Positions 1 through 9,235 are shown, numbered from the stretch's first letter. The stretch: 64,000 nucleotides of DNA from DASYQD01 sp963846495 (GCA_963846495.1 CAWJWP010000012.1:62001-126000), one strand, 5' to 3'. The notes: generated by a model not told the origin, from the letters alone. Translations and numbers: made by a program.

Positions 1-1
1 G

Positions 2-439
2 GTGACCGCCGCCAACATCGCGGCGCATTACCAAGACATCGCCGAGTGGGTGCCTTCGCGGGAGCCGCTGGAGCCGGGGGTCGTGGTGGTGCTCGATCGC
101 CGCGAGGTCAACCACGTCGCGGCATCGAGCTCGCCCTACGACACTGCCGTCGCGGGCGTGGTGTCGGCGGAGCCCGGGCTGATCCTCGGCGTCGAGGGAA
201 CGGGCCGAGTCAAAGTGGCGACCACGGGGCGCGTGAAGGTTCGCGTCGATGCGACGCGCGCACCCATCGCCGTGGGCGACCTCCTCGTCAGCGGCGAGAA
301 GCCTGGAATGGCGATGCGGTCGGAGGCGATCGAATTCGCGGGTACCAAGATCCATCGCCCCGGGACGGTGATCGGCAAGGCGCTCGAGCCGCTCGCCGGC
401 GGCACGGGCGAGATCCTCGTGCTCCTGACCCTGCAGTGA
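2..439 (+). CDS. C-terminal part of a large protein, cut by the window edge
   Basis: The reading frame is open to the first base, so the 145 residues visible are probably only the C-terminal end of a longer protein; the GTG at position 2 is not a convincing start and has no upstream context. The segment reads as a compact beta-rich domain (DVVVLD-like strand near residue 30, PYDTAVAGVVS, GRVKVRVDA, then IHRPGTVIGKALEPL and EILVLLTLQ at the very end). I recognise this pattern as a conserved C-terminal domain of large secreted or tail-fibre-like bacterial proteins of unknown function. No catalytic motif is seen, and no function is assigned. Confidence 0.6.
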   Translation: MTAANIAAHYQDIAEWVPSREPLEPGVVVVLDRREVNHVAASSSPYDTAVAGVVSAEPGLILGVEGTGRVKVATTGRVKVRVDATRAPIAVGDLLVSGEKPGMAMRSEAIEFAGTKIHRPGTVIGKALEPLAGGTGEILVLLTLQ

Positions 440-564
440 TCTGGCGGCCCGTGACGGGGCCGCGCCGCGAGCCGGTCACGGCCTGACCGCTCGCTGCCTG
501 CGACGCAGATCGCCCTTCCGCACCCGCCTGCGGCGTGCGATCATTTCGGCGTTCCGACAAGTTG

Positions 565-1752
565 ATGGACCGCCGCCGCTTCCTTCGGGGCGTGGTGATG
601 GCCGGGGCTGGGGCCTTTACTGCGCCGATGCTCAACTTCGGGCGTTGCCGCGTCTTCGCGGACGACGGCATCCCGGGGGGCGGCCTCCTCCGCTCGTCGC
701 GCGCCGTCGACCTGGTGCAGCGCGCCACGGTCATCGACATGCTCGGCCTGCTCACCCTCGACTGGCCGCGCCTCACGCGCTGGCAGCGCGAGCCCGGCAC
801 CTTCGGCGAGGCCGACTTCGCGCGGCTGCGCGCCTCGGGCATCGACGTCTTCCATCCGGCGGTCGACCCCAACCAGCCCGATGCGCCGGCGGCGGTGCGG
901 CGCTGGCTCGACGGGTGGCAGCAGCTGCTCGCGACCTACCCGCGCTACTTCCGCCGTATCGACACGCTGGAGGACGCGGCGTGTGCGAAGGCAGAGGGCC
1001 GCATCGGCCTCATCCTCGGCTTCCAGAACTCCGACCATTTCCGCAGCGTCGCGGACGTGGCGGAGCTCTACCGCCTCGGCCAGCGCGTCTCGCAGCTCAC
1101 CTACAACGCGCGCAACAAGCTCGGCAGCGGCTGCAAGGCGGTGGATCTGGGGCTGAGTCACTTCGGCGCCGAGGTGGTGACGGCGATGAACCGCGTCGGC
1201 ATGGTGGTCGACGTGTCGCACTGCGGCGAGCGCACGACGCTCGACGCCATCGCCGCGTCGAGCAAGCCGGTGCTGGTCACGCACTCCAACTGCGCGGCGC
1301 TCGTCGGCCACCCGCGTTGCAAGTCGGACGCGGTGCTGCGCGCCATGGCGGCGCGCGGCGGGGTCATGGGCATCACCGCGGTGCGCGCCTTCGTGCGGCA
1401 GCCGGAGGCGCCGTCGCTCGCCGACCTGCTCGATCACTTCGACCACGTCGCCCGCGTCGCCGGCCCCGAGCACGTCGGGTTGGGCAGCGACGTCGACGTC
1501 GACGCCCGCGACCCGCGCACCGGCCGCGTACGCCCCGCCTACGCCATCGACGGCCTGGACCCCTCGCGCCGCACCTTCGAGGTCGTCGAGGGCCTGCTCC
1601 GCCGCGGCTGGCGCGAAGCCGACGTCGAAGGCGTCCTCGGCGGCAACTTCCGCCGTGCCCTGGCGTCGATCTGGGGAACGCCGCCGGCCGCTCCGAAGAC
1701 ACTGCCGCTACGGCCGGCGCAAACACAGCCCGCGCCGTCCCTCGCCGGCTGA
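565..1752 (+). CDS. Membrane dipeptidase (peptidase family M19), Tat-exported
   Basis: About 395 residues, matching renal-dipeptidase-like zinc hydrolases that cleave dipeptides, often D-containing ones. The N-terminus MDRRRFLRGVVMAG carries a double-arginine RRRFL motif and hydrophobic run typical of a Tat signal, so the ATG at 565 is preferred over the GTG at 535. Family features follow in order: VIDMLGLLTLDW near the metal-binding start (the usual HxD is replaced by IDM), GLILGFQNSD, QLTYNARNKLGSGC, VDVSHCGERT with the zinc histidine, VLVTHSNCAAL with the second histidine, and HVGLGSDVDVD near the end. It stands alone; the next gene starts 36 bases downstream. The family call is firm; the substrate is unknown. 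Confidence 0.9.
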   Translation: MDRRRFLRGVVMAGAGAFTAPMLNFGRCRVFADDGIPGGGLLRSSRAVDLVQRATVIDMLGLLTLDWPRLTRWQREPGTFGEADFARLRASGIDVFHPAVDPNQPDAPAAVRRWLDGWQQLLATYPRYFRRIDTLEDAACAKAEGRIGLILGFQNSDHFRSVADVAELYRLGQRVSQLTYNARNKLGSGCKAVDLGLSHFGAEVVTAMNRVGMVVDVSHCGERTTLDAIAASSKPVLVTHSNCAALVGHPRCKSDAVLRAMAARGGVMGITAVRAFVRQPEAPSLADLLDHFDHVARVAGPEHVGLGSDVDVDARDPRTGRVRPAYAIDGLDPSRRTFEVVEGLLRRGWREADVEGVLGGNFRRALASIWGTPPAAPKTLPLRPAQTQPAPSLAG

Positions 1753-1788
1753 CGTCGCCAGGTCGCGGCGGCACGCGGTCCATCGACG

Positions 1789-2097
1789 ATGCCAAGCGGC
1801 CTGAAGGCTCTGCTCGTCGGCTTGGCGCTCCTGTTCAGCTCAGGCGCGCTTGCGGTCGTCAGCATGTTCGTCATCGCCGTCACCGCCGGACGCTCGATCG
1901 CGGCCGGCGAACGCGCCGCCGTGACGTCGGGAGCCATCGATATCCTCGTCGCGCTCGTTGCCACGCTTGCCTTCGTGCTGCTCAACAGGCGCCTCAAGCT
2001 TCCGTGGCTGCTCCTCGCGACGGCCTTGTTCGCGGTCTGCCTGCTCGGCATCCTGGCCGCGATCTTCCTCGTCAATCTCGTGCTCCTCAACCGGTAG
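1789..2097 (+). CDS. Small integral membrane protein, unknown function
   Basis: 102 residues with three hydrophobic stretches, roughly residues 5-32, 47-65 and 72-98, separated by short basic or acidic loops (TAGRSIAAGERA, LNRRLKLP), so probably a three-helix inner-membrane protein. It starts at an ATG 36 bases after the dipeptidase stop and could be cotranscribed with it. I recognise no family. GC-rich third positions and a continuous hydrophobic pattern argue for a real gene rather than a chance frame. Confidence 0.6.
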   Translation: MPSGLKALLVGLALLFSSGALAVVSMFVIAVTAGRSIAAGERAAVTSGAIDILVALVATLAFVLLNRRLKLPWLLLATALFAVCLLGILAAIFLVNLVLLNR

Positions 2098-2202
2098 TCG
2101 CACGTTGATACCCGCGCCTGGCGACTGTCGCCTGAGGTAGGGTTGAAGCGTCGCGCGGCACGGCCGTTCAGATCGGCGCTGCCCCTCGAAAGGAGACATG
2201 CG

Positions 2203-2616
2203 ATGAGAGTGTTCAGCGTCGCTGCGGTGCTGCTTGGAATCGGCTTGCTGACAGGCGCCTGCACTCGCAACGCCCGCCTCGTTCATCTCGCCTCCGGCCA
2301 GATCCTCGAAGGTGAGGTGCACAAGAGTGCCCCCGGGACCTGCGACATGGAGTTCCGCGGGACTGAGGGTGAGCGACTGGAGGGTGTCTGCACGCTCGCC
2401 GGGCCTTCATCGAGGCTCACCGGCTCGCTCGGGAGCGCGAACGGTCGACTGCCGACACCGAGGGTGAGCGCGCCCTTGGATTCGCTGCGCGGCACCGTCC
2501 GCCTGACCGGCGGCGCACGGCTTCTCAACTGCGCATTCGTCGTCGAGCGGCCCAGCTGGCACGGTAACGGAACGTGCCGGGACGCGAATGGCGACAGCTA
2601 CCGGCTGTCGTTCTAG
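2203..2616 (+). CDS. Putative lipoprotein, unknown function
   Basis: 137 residues from the ATG at 2203, which follows an AGGAGA ribosome binding site (2191-2196); an upstream in-frame TTG at 2143 lacks one. The N-terminus MRVFSVAAVLLGIGLLTGAC is a classical lipoprotein signal with lipobox LTGAC, predicting lipidation at Cys20 and anchoring in the cell envelope. The rest is beta-strand-like with paired cysteines (GTCDMEF, GVCTL, NCAFV, GTCRD) suggesting disulphides. No family is recognised. Confidence 0.7.
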   Translation: MRVFSVAAVLLGIGLLTGACTRNARLVHLASGQILEGEVHKSAPGTCDMEFRGTEGERLEGVCTLAGPSSRLTGSLGSANGRLPTPRVSAPLDSLRGTVRLTGGARLLNCAFVVERPSWHGNGTCRDANGDSYRLSF

Positions 2617-2625
2617 GGCTGATTA

Positions 2626-3024
2626 ATGAAGCATGTTGCCAATGCTCGGTTCGCCATTCAGAGCTGGGATGAAGAGGCCTATGACGAGGGCGAGGACCTG
2701 CCAAAGCTCACGCGTGCCAGCGTTATCAAGACTTACACCGGAGACATCGAGGGCGAGGCGCAAGTCGAGTACCTCATGATGTATCGCAGCGACGGCTCGG
2801 CTACCTTCGTTGGCCACGAAAGGGTCGTGGGCCGAATCGGCGACAAGGCCGGCAGCTTCGTGCTCCAGCGCACCGGCGTCTTCGAAGGCGGCCAGGCGGA
2901 GGAGTCTTATTTCGTCGTCGCCGGTTCCGCCACCGGAGAGCTCCGTGGCCTCGCCGGCGATGGCACGTCCGCCGTCGGTCACGGCATGGAGCATCCTTTT
3001 GCTTTGAGCTACGAGTTGGCCTGA
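2626..3024 (+). CDS. DUF3224 domain protein
   Basis: 132 residues resembling the DUF3224 family, small barrel-like proteins of unknown function. Recognisable features are the opening ARFAIQSWDEE, KTYTGDIEGEAQVEYLMMY, ATFVGHERVVGRIGDKAGSF and the ending GTSAVGHGMEHPFALSYEL. The length matches the family. It begins nine bases after the lipoprotein gene, so cotranscription is likely. It converges with the debranching-enzyme gene, the two stop codons lying only five bases apart (3022-3024 and 3029-3031), with no terminator in between. Confidence 0.75.
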   Translation: MKHVANARFAIQSWDEEAYDEGEDLPKLTRASVIKTYTGDIEGEAQVEYLMMYRSDGSATFVGHERVVGRIGDKAGSFVLQRTGVFEGGQAEESYFVVAGSATGELRGLAGDGTSAVGHGMEHPFALSYELA

Positions 3025-3028
3025 GCGG

Positions 3029-5154
3029 TCAGCGCGGCATTTCTGCCGGTTCGGGTTGCTCCGACTTCACCGCTTCGCCCGCCGGCGTACCGCTCGTCAT
3101 CGCCCAGCAGCGCAATAGCTCCGCGACGCCCCACGCTTGCGCGATGCAGCCGCGCGGCGTGAACGGCGCCTCGGCGTCGAAGACTTCGGAGACCGAGCCG
3201 AGGCACGCTTCGTCGAGGTGCGTCACCAAGCCGTCGAGGAGCCCACGCGCCTTCGCTTCCTCGCCGGGGTGAACGCGCCGCCAGCAGTCGAGGAACGGCC
3301 CGATGAGCCACGACCAAACCGTGCCTTGGTGGTAGGCGGCGTCGCGCGCGCGCAGGTCGCCGAAGTACTTCGGCTTGTAGTCGGGATGGTTGCGGGCGAG
3401 CGAGCGTAGCCCGACCGGGGTCAGCAGCTCGCGCTCGACGACTTCGAGCACCGGCGCCCAGCGCGCTTCGTCGAGCACCGGATGCGCCAGCGAAAAGGCG
3501 AAGAGCTGGTTGGGCCGCAGCGCCGGATCGTCGCCGCCGCCTTCGCAGTCGACGACGTCGTAGAGGTGGCCGCCCGCTTCGAACCAGAAGCGCAGGTTGA
3601 ATGAGCGCCGCGCCATATGCCGCCACCTCTGCCAGCGGCAGCTCGGCTGCGGCGCCCTCCTCGCGGACCCAGCCGTCGAGCAGACGCAGCGCGTTGTACC
3701 AGAGGGCGTTGATCTCGACCGCCTTACCGCGCCGCGGAGTGACCACCCACTCGTCGACCTTGGCGTCCATCCAGGTGAGCTGGTAGCCCTGCGCGCCCTG
3801 GCGCAGCAGCCCGTCGACCGGATCGACGCAAATGCCGAAACGGGTGCCGGCGAGGTGGCGCGCGGCGCTGTCGAGGAGGCGCGGCAGCAGGTCGCGCAGC
3901 GTCTCGCGGTCGCCCGTCGCGCGCAGGTAGCGGTCGACGGCGTGGAAGAACCAGAGCGTCGCGTCGGCGGTGTGGTAGACGCCTTCGTTGGCGCCGTCGG
4001 GGAAGAAGTTGGGGATGAGGCCGTCGCGCATGGCGCCGGCGAAGGTGCGCAGGATGCGCCGCGCCTCGCCCTCGCGGCCAGCTCAGCATGGTCAGCCCCT
4101 CGAGGCTGATCATGGTGTCGCGGCCCCAGTCGGTGAACCAGTGGTAGCCGGCGATCACCGTGCGCGGCTCCTCGCCGCCCACCGGCGGCTTGCCGCCGCG
4201 CACCGGCGTGATGAGGAACTGGTCGGCGGCGAGGACGAGCTCGGCGCCGACGCCCTCGCGCGCCGACTCGTGCGCCGCGGCGAGCAGCGCGCGGCGGCGG
4301 TCGAGCTCGCGCGCGAAGACGGCTTCGGGATCGGCGTCGCGGAAGCGCTCCCAGGGTTCGGTCGAGGCGACGAGCGTCACCGGGTGGCCGGGCAGCAAAT
4401 CGGCGCGGAAGTAGCCCATGCACATGAGCTCGCCCACCGAGTCGTAGCCGCGGTGCTCCTCGATGCGGTAGAGCATCTCGCGCATGCGCACGCGCTCGGC
4501 GGTGAACGCGGTGCGCTCGCCATGGAGCACGAGTCGCAGCGGGCCGAGGTCGGAAGCGTCGTCGATCTCGTAGCCGTCGTCGAGGGCGGTGAGCTGGTAG
4601 GGCTCGATCAGCGGGTGCGACACCGGCGCGTCGTGCGAGCGGAAGTTGACCGACGGCCGCAGCTTGAGGCGCACCGGGCCGTCGCCCTCGGCGAGGCGAT
4701 AAGAGACGTAGACGGTGTTCTCGCCCTGCGGCATCCACAGCCGCTTCTCGACGAGCGCGTCGCCGACGCGGTAGCGCCACACCGGCAGGCCGCCTTCGAG
4801 GCAGAGCTCCTCGAGGTGATCGACGCCGTGCATCTCGAGGCGGCCGCCCTGCAGCTCGGAGCCGGCGAAGAGGGTGCGAGTGCCGTCGGGGAGCCGCAGC
4901 AGCTCGGTCAGGTGATTGAGCATCATCGTGCGCCCGAAGGGCGGCGGCTGCGCGGCGACGAGGTAGCCGTGGTAGCGGCGCGTGGCGACGCCCGACACGG
5001 TGCCAGAGGCGTAGCCGCCGAGGCCGTTGGTGACCTGCCACTCGCGGGTGAGGAGCGCCTCGCGCTCGGCGGGAGCGGGCGCGGGCATGCGGCGCACGGG
5101 CAGGCCGGGTGGCGCCTCCACCTTCACGCGATCAGCGGCTGTCGTCGTCGCCAT
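3029..5154 (-). CDS. Amylo-alpha-1,6-glucosidase / glycogen debranching enzyme, two frameshifts
   Basis: This hydrolyses alpha-1,6 branch points of glycogen. The start (CAT at 5152-5154) overlaps the end of treZ by 23 bases, implying translational coupling. The N-terminal domain (VTNGLGGYASGTVSG, TRRYHGYLVA) and the catalytic (alpha/alpha)6 part (YHWFTDWGRDTMISLEGLT, then NFFPDGANEGVYHTADATLWFF, YFGDLRARDAAYHQGTVWSWL, AQAWGVAELLR) are all present but spread over three frames. One extra base near 4080 interrupts LTMLS-GREGEARRILRTF; a second near 3606 interrupts AEVAAYGAAL-FNLRFWF. With both removed, a full-length protein of about 707 residues results. Because all catalytic regions survive, sequencing insertions are more likely than a decayed gene, but a pseudogene cannot be excluded. 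Confidence 0.85.
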
Positions 5155-7129
5155 CGCCCACCTCCGCGTCGTGCTCGCTCGTCGACTCGTCTTCGACCGG
5201 CCGCGGCACCAGCACGACCGCCGTTTCGCCGGGGATGCACCAGCCGACGTCGTCACGGTCGAGCAGCGGCGGCGTGCCGCTGCCGCCGTAGGCAAACGAC
5301 TCGCTGCTCCACATCGTGTGCCAGCGGCAGCCTTCCGGCGGCGCCAGCAGGGGCTCGGAGGCGGCTGCCATGTCGAGGTCGGCGCCGAGGTTGACGAGCA
5401 GCAGGCGGTCCTCGGCACCGTCGCGGTCGTTGCCGCCCTCGACGGCATCGTCCTCGCCGCCGCTGTCGTTGCCTACGCCGCCGAAGAACCGAATCACCAA
5501 CGCGTGATCGCTCAGCGCCGTGCCGTCGAGCCGCTGCGCGTCCTGACGCCGGAAGACCTTCTCCTCGCGCCGCAGCCGCAGCAGGTCGCGGTGGAGCGCG
5601 CACGCGCCGGCATGGCGATCGCGCTCGCTCCAGTCGAGCTTGCAGGTTTCGAACGTGGCGCGGCTCGCGGGGTCGGGCACCACGACCGTGCAGTCCTCGC
5701 CTTGCAGCCGCGCGAACTGCTGCAGGAACTTGCAACGGCCGGCGCGCACCTGCGCCGCCAGCTCGTCAGGGTGGTCGGCGAAGTAGAGAAACGGTGCCGA
5801 AGCCGCGAACTCCTCCCCCTGAAAGAGCAGCGGCGTCTGCGGGGCCAGCAGCAGCAGCGCGGTGAGCGCGCGCCAGCGGCCAGGGCTCGTCGACTGGTGG
5901 AGGCGCTTGCCGCCCGCCGAGTTGGCGACCTGGTCGTGGTTCTCGAGCGCGCAGACGAAGCGCGGCGCGGCGACGTCGAGGCACGGCGTGCCCCGCCGCT
6001 TCTTCTGCCACGGGTAGAGCTGCCCCTGGTAGAGGAAGCCGTGCTTGACGGCGGCGAGCAGCTCGCGCGCGCTGCCGTCGTACGGCGAGTAGTAGGCGTC
6101 GGCGCGGCCGGTCGCCGCGACGTAGGCGCTGTGGTGGAAGTCGTCGTTCCAGATGCCGTCGAGACCGTAGCCGCTGCGCGCCGGCGGCCGCACGAGTCGA
6201 GCCTCCTGCGGCTCGTTCTCGGCGAAGAGGAGGACGTTGCGCTCGCCGGCGGCTTCACGCGCGCGCCGCGCGATGGCCGCCAACAGGTGCTCCGGCGAAG
6301 CGTCCTTGATGTCTTGCGTCGCATCGAGCCGCAGCCCGTCGAAGTGGTACTCGGCGATCCAGTGCTCGACGTTGGCGAGGACCATCTCGCGCACCGGTCC
6401 CGAGCAGGGGCCGTCGTAGTCGATGGCGTCGCCCCACTCGTTCTCGTGGCGGTCGGTGAAGTAGTGCGGCGACAGCTCGCGCAGGAAGTTGCCGCGCGGC
6501 CCGAAGTGGTTGTAGACGACGTCGAGGATGACGGCGAGGCCGCGCCCGTGCGCCGCGTCGACGAGCGCCCGCAGGTCGTCGGGCGTGCCGTAGAGCCGCG
6601 TCGGCGCGAAGAGGTCGACGCCGTCGTACCCCCAGCCGAACTCGCCGGGGAACTCGGCGATCGGCATCAGCTCGACAGTGGTGACGCCGAGCTCGGCGAG
6701 GTGGGGGAGTCGGGCGGCGGCGGCGCGATACGTACCTTCCGGCGTGAAGGTGCCGAGGTGTAGCTCGTAGATCACCTGGCCTTCGAGGCGTGGGCCGCGC
6801 CAGCCGTCGTCGCTCCAGCGGAAGGCGAAGGGATCGACGACCTCCGAAGGTCCCTCGGGCCCATCAGGCTGGTAGCGCGAGGCGGGGTCGGGGATGGTGC
6901 GCTCGCCGTCGAGGCGTAGCTGGTAACGCGCGCCGGCGCCGATCCCCGTGACGCGGCCGGCGAAGTAGCCCTGCGGCTCGGCGTCGAGCGCGTGCGCGGC
7001 GCCGCCGTCGAAGAGCACCTCGATGCGCCGCCGCGCCGGCGCCCAGACGCGGAAGCTCACGCCGTCGCCGTCGATCTCGGCGCCGATCGACAGACGTCGC
7101 CCAGAGCTGCGCTCCCTCCCGGCTTCCAC
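5132..7129 (-). CDS. treZ: Malto-oligosyltrehalose trehalohydrolase (GH13)
   Basis: 665 residues. TreZ releases trehalose from the maltooligosyl-trehalose made by TreY. The order of domains fits: an N-terminal CBM48/E-set region (GVSFRVWAPARRRIEVLF), then the GH13 barrel with YELHLGTFTPEGTYRAA, DVVYNHFGPRGN, the nucleophile strand DGLRLDATQ, the acid/base LFAENEPQ and the third carboxylate ENHDQVAN, and a short C-terminal beta domain rich in acidic residues. The ATG at 7129 gives the expected N-terminus. It is the first gene of a minus-strand pair with the debranching enzyme. TreY is not in the window, so the pathway must be completed elsewhere or the enzyme works on other branched glucans; TreZ is favoured by the AENEPQ and DATQ signatures. 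Confidence 0.9.
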   Translation of the reverse strand: MEAGRERSSGRRLSIGAEIDGDGVSFRVWAPARRRIEVLFDGGAAHALDAEPQGYFAGRVTGIGAGARYQLRLDGERTIPDPASRYQPDGPEGPSEVVDPFAFRWSDDGWRGPRLEGQVIYELHLGTFTPEGTYRAAAARLPHLAELGVTTVELMPIAEFPGEFGWGYDGVDLFAPTRLYGTPDDLRALVDAAHGRGLAVILDVVYNHFGPRGNFLRELSPHYFTDRHENEWGDAIDYDGPCSGPVREMVLANVEHWIAEYHFDGLRLDATQDIKDASPEHLLAAIARRAREAAGERNVLLFAENEPQEARLVRPPARSGYGLDGIWNDDFHHSAYVAATGRADAYYSPYDGSARELLAAVKHGFLYQGQLYPWQKKRRGTPCLDVAAPRFVCALENHDQVANSAGGKRLHQSTSPGRWRALTALLLLAPQTPLLFQGEEFAASAPFLYFADHPDELAAQVRAGRCKFLQQFARLQGEDCTVVVPDPASRATFETCKLDWSERDRHAGACALHRDLLRLRREEKVFRRQDAQRLDGTALSDHALVIRFFGGVGNDSGGEDDAVEGGNDRDGAEDRLLLVNLGADLDMAAASEPLLAPPEGCRWHTMWSSESFAYGGSGTPPLLDRDDVGWCIPGETAVVLVPRPVEDESTSEHDAEVGDGDDDSR

Positions 7130-7170
7130 GGCGAGCCGATCATCAAGATGCGTACCAGCAGCCTTTGCCC

Positions 7171-7246
7171 GTCATTGCGAGGAGCGAAGCGACGAAGCAA
7201 TCTCGACATCGAGATCGCCACGGGCGCTCCGCGCCCTCGCGATGAC
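7171..7246. repeat. Dispersed palindromic repeat, copy 1
   Basis: The element opens with GTCATTGCGAGG and closes with CCTCGCGATGAC, giving near-perfect terminal inverted repeats around GAGCGAAGCGACGAAGCAATC and a central CGACATCGAGATCG palindrome. It sits between divergent treZ and the EamA gene. Related copies lie at 10433-10509, 33606-33684, 37229-37305 and 45911-45996. The layout is that of a REP/MITE-like intergenic element; no transposase is nearby. Confidence 0.85.
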
Positions 7247-7285
7247 GAGCTCGGCGCGGTGTTACCATCGCCTCGCCCGCCCGCC

Positions 7286-8260
7286 GTGCCTCCTCCCACG
7301 CTCAGCGACACGCCCGCCTCCGAGGTCACTGCCTCCATTCCGATCGTGGCGCCGAGCCGCGCCGTCGAGCGCCAGGCGTTGCTGATGATGGTGGGCTCGG
7401 CGTGCGCCTTCGGCGTCATGGCGTTCTGCGCCAAGCTCGCTTCGCAGCGCGGCATCGGCGGCGCGCAGGTGGCGATGCTGCGCTTCGGCAGCGGCCTGCT
7501 GCCGCTGCTGTTCTTGCCCGAGGTGCGGCGCCGCGCGCTGCGCTGGCAGCGGCGCGACCTGCTCTTCTACCGCGGCTTCTTCGGCGGCGTGGCGGTGCTG
7601 CTCTACTTCCTCGCCATCGACCACATCCCCGTCGGCCTGGCGACGCTGCTCAACTACACCTCGCCGGTGTTCGCCGGCCTCTACGCGGCGCTCTTCATCG
7701 GCGAGCCGGTGCAGCCGCGGGTGCTGCCGGCGCTGGCGATCGCGCTCGTCGGCGTCTTCCTCGTCGTGCGCGCGCAGGGCGGCGGCGACCTCGCGGCGGT
7801 CATTCATAGCGGCATCGCGCCGTGGGCGGCGGTGGGGCTCGTCTCCGCCGCGCTCTCCGGCGCCGCGGTGACCGCCATCCGCATCGCGCGGCGCACCGAG
7901 GGCTCGTGGGCGATCTACACGAGCTTCAACGCCCTCGGTCTGCTCGCCACCGCGCCCTTCGCGCTCGCGGCGTGGAAGACGCCCGACCTCTGGAGCTGGC
8001 TGGCGCTGCTCGGCGTCGGCGCCTTCTCGATGATCGCGCAGCTGCAGATGACGCACGCCTACCGCTGGATCGACAACCTGCGCGCCGGCGTCGTCCAGCA
8101 GCTGGCGGTCTTCGTCGCCATGGCGCTAGGCGCGACGTTCCTCGGCGAGCTCGTCACGGCGGGCTCGCTGCTCGGCAGCCTGCTCGCCGTCGCCGGCGTC
8201 GTCTCGGTCGTGGCGATGCACGGTCGCCGGCGCGGCGCCGCGCCGGCGGCCGACGCTTAG
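7286..8260 (+). CDS. EamA / drug-metabolite transporter family permease
   Basis: About 324 residues with ten predicted membrane helices in two EamA halves, beginning at ALLMMVGSACAFGVMAFCAKL and ending with LLGSLLAVAGVVSVVAM. The conserved helix-loop LLNYTSPVFAGLYAALFIGEP marks the end of the first repeat. Such proteins exchange small metabolites across the inner membrane; the substrate cannot be read from sequence. The frame stays open far upstream through repeat copy 1, but that part is not protein-like. GTG codons at 7286 and 7259 are the plausible starts; neither has a strong ribosome binding site. A tail sequence is duplicated just after the stop. Confidence 0.85.
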   Translation: MPPPTLSDTPASEVTASIPIVAPSRAVERQALLMMVGSACAFGVMAFCAKLASQRGIGGAQVAMLRFGSGLLPLLFLPEVRRRALRWQRRDLLFYRGFFGGVAVLLYFLAIDHIPVGLATLLNYTSPVFAGLYAALFIGEPVQPRVLPALAIALVGVFLVVRAQGGGDLAAVIHSGIAPWAAVGLVSAALSGAAVTAIRIARRTEGSWAIYTSFNALGLLATAPFALAAWKTPDLWSWLALLGVGAFSMIAQLQMTHAYRWIDNLRAGVVQQLAVFVAMALGATFLGELVTAGSLLGSLLAVAGVVSVVAMHGRRRGAAPAADA

Positions 8261-8305
8261 CAGTACTCGCGCGCCGCGCTGCAGCGCCGGCAGCCGACGC
8301 TTAGC
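8240..8305. repeat. Short direct repeat spanning the end of the EamA gene
   Basis: A 22-base sequence covering the last codons and stop of the EamA gene (8240-8261) recurs at 8284-8305 with one mismatch; the shared core is CCGACGCTTAGC. The second copy lies in the short convergent gap before the lipid-kinase gene. It looks like a local duplication. Confidence 0.6.
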
Positions 8306-8323
8306 GCGCCCCGCCGGCCCTCT

Positions 8324-9235
8324 TCAGGCCAACGACGCGGCCGTCGGCGGCACCGCCACCTTGATGTGGCCGGGGAGGATGCGGTAGCGCAGCGGCGGCG
8401 CCAGGTGGAGGAGCTCGCCGTCGAGGAAGACCGACACCGGCCGCCGCCGGGCGCCGTAGTCGATGAGCAGCTCGTCCGTCAGCCAGTGGTCGTAGCGGCC
8501 CTCCTCGCGGGCGTCGCGCAGCAGGGCGTAGAGGAGCGTGCGCAACACCGCACGGCGACTCGTGCTGCGATGCACGTAGACGAGCAGCTTTCCGGTGTCG
8601 AGCCGATCCCGTTGGCCGAAGCGGAAGAGGTGCATGAGGCCGGGGCCGTTGGAGATGAAGACGAACGGCGTCTTGCAGGTGATGCTGCGGCCCTCGGACT
8701 CGAGACACACCTCCGACAGCCGGTACTTGCCGAGGAGGCGTATCGCCGCGATGAGCGTCACCGCCACCTTGGTGAGCCGCATGCGCACGCGCGGCTCGGC
8801 GCGCTCCTTCGCCACCTGCGAGTAGTAGCCGATCGCCGAGCTGTTGAGGAAGCGGTGGCCGTTGACCTCGGCGATGTCGAGGTGGCGCGGCGTCGCGGCG
8901 GCGAGCGCGGCGGCGGCGGCGTTGAGATCGTTCGGCATGCCGAGGTCGCGCGCGTAGTGGTTGAAGGTGCCGAGCGGCAGCACGCCGAGCGTCGCCTCGC
9001 TGCCGGCGAGCGCGCCGGCGACCGAGCGCACGGTGCCGTCGCCGCCGCCGGCGATGATGAGGTCGGCGCCTGCAGCGATCGCTTCGCGAGTGGCGGCGGG
9101 GAGCCGTGGTCCCGGCACCGCCCGCACGTCGGCGGGGAGGCCGGCTTGGCGTAGAGCGGCCGCCACCGCCGCAGGGTTGGCGGCGCCGCGCGAGAGCGTG
9201 CCGCCCCCGGGGTTGAGCAACGCGACTGCATGCAC
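8324..9235 (-). CDS. Diacylglycerol kinase catalytic domain (lipid kinase) protein
   Basis: About 303 residues from a GTG at 9235 (HAVALLNPGGGTLSRG); an in-frame TTG at 9370 would add an unstructured tail. The glycine-rich nucleotide motif AGGGDGTVRSVAGAL and LGVLPLGTFNHYARDLGMP are diagnostic of the DAGK_cat/LCB5 fold, and the C-terminal half (FLNSSAIGYYSQVAKER, VFISNGPG, VFLDGELLH) matches the beta-sandwich domain of YegS-like kinases. The likely role is phosphorylating a membrane lipid such as diacylglycerol, at the inner membrane. The exact lipid is unknown. Its 5' end faces the glycine-zipper lipoprotein gene, so the two are divergent. Confidence 0.88.
   Translation of the reverse strand: MHAVALLNPGGGTLSRGAANPAAVAAALRQAGLPADVRAVPGPRLPAATREAIAAGADLIIAGGGDGTVRSVAGALAGSEATLGVLPLGTFNHYARDLGMPNDLNAAAAALAAATPRHLDIAEVNGHRFLNSSAIGYYSQVAKERAEPRVRMRLTKVAVTLIAAIRLLGKYRLSEVCLESEGRSITCKTPFVFISNGPGLMHLFRFGQRDRLDTGKLLVYVHRSTSRRAVLRTLLYALLRDAREEGRYDHWLTDELLIDYGARRRPVSVFLDGELLHLAPPLRYRILPGHIKVAVPPTAASLA

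Noticed and set aside
3029..5154. Programmed ribosomal frameshifting in the debranching enzyme
   Set aside because: No slippery heptamer or stimulatory structure is apparent, and the same kind of shift occurs in four unrelated genes in the window.
5027..6763. A 578-residue plus-strand frame antisense to treZ
   Set aside because: No family motifs; the minus strand carries the complete GH13 signature set.
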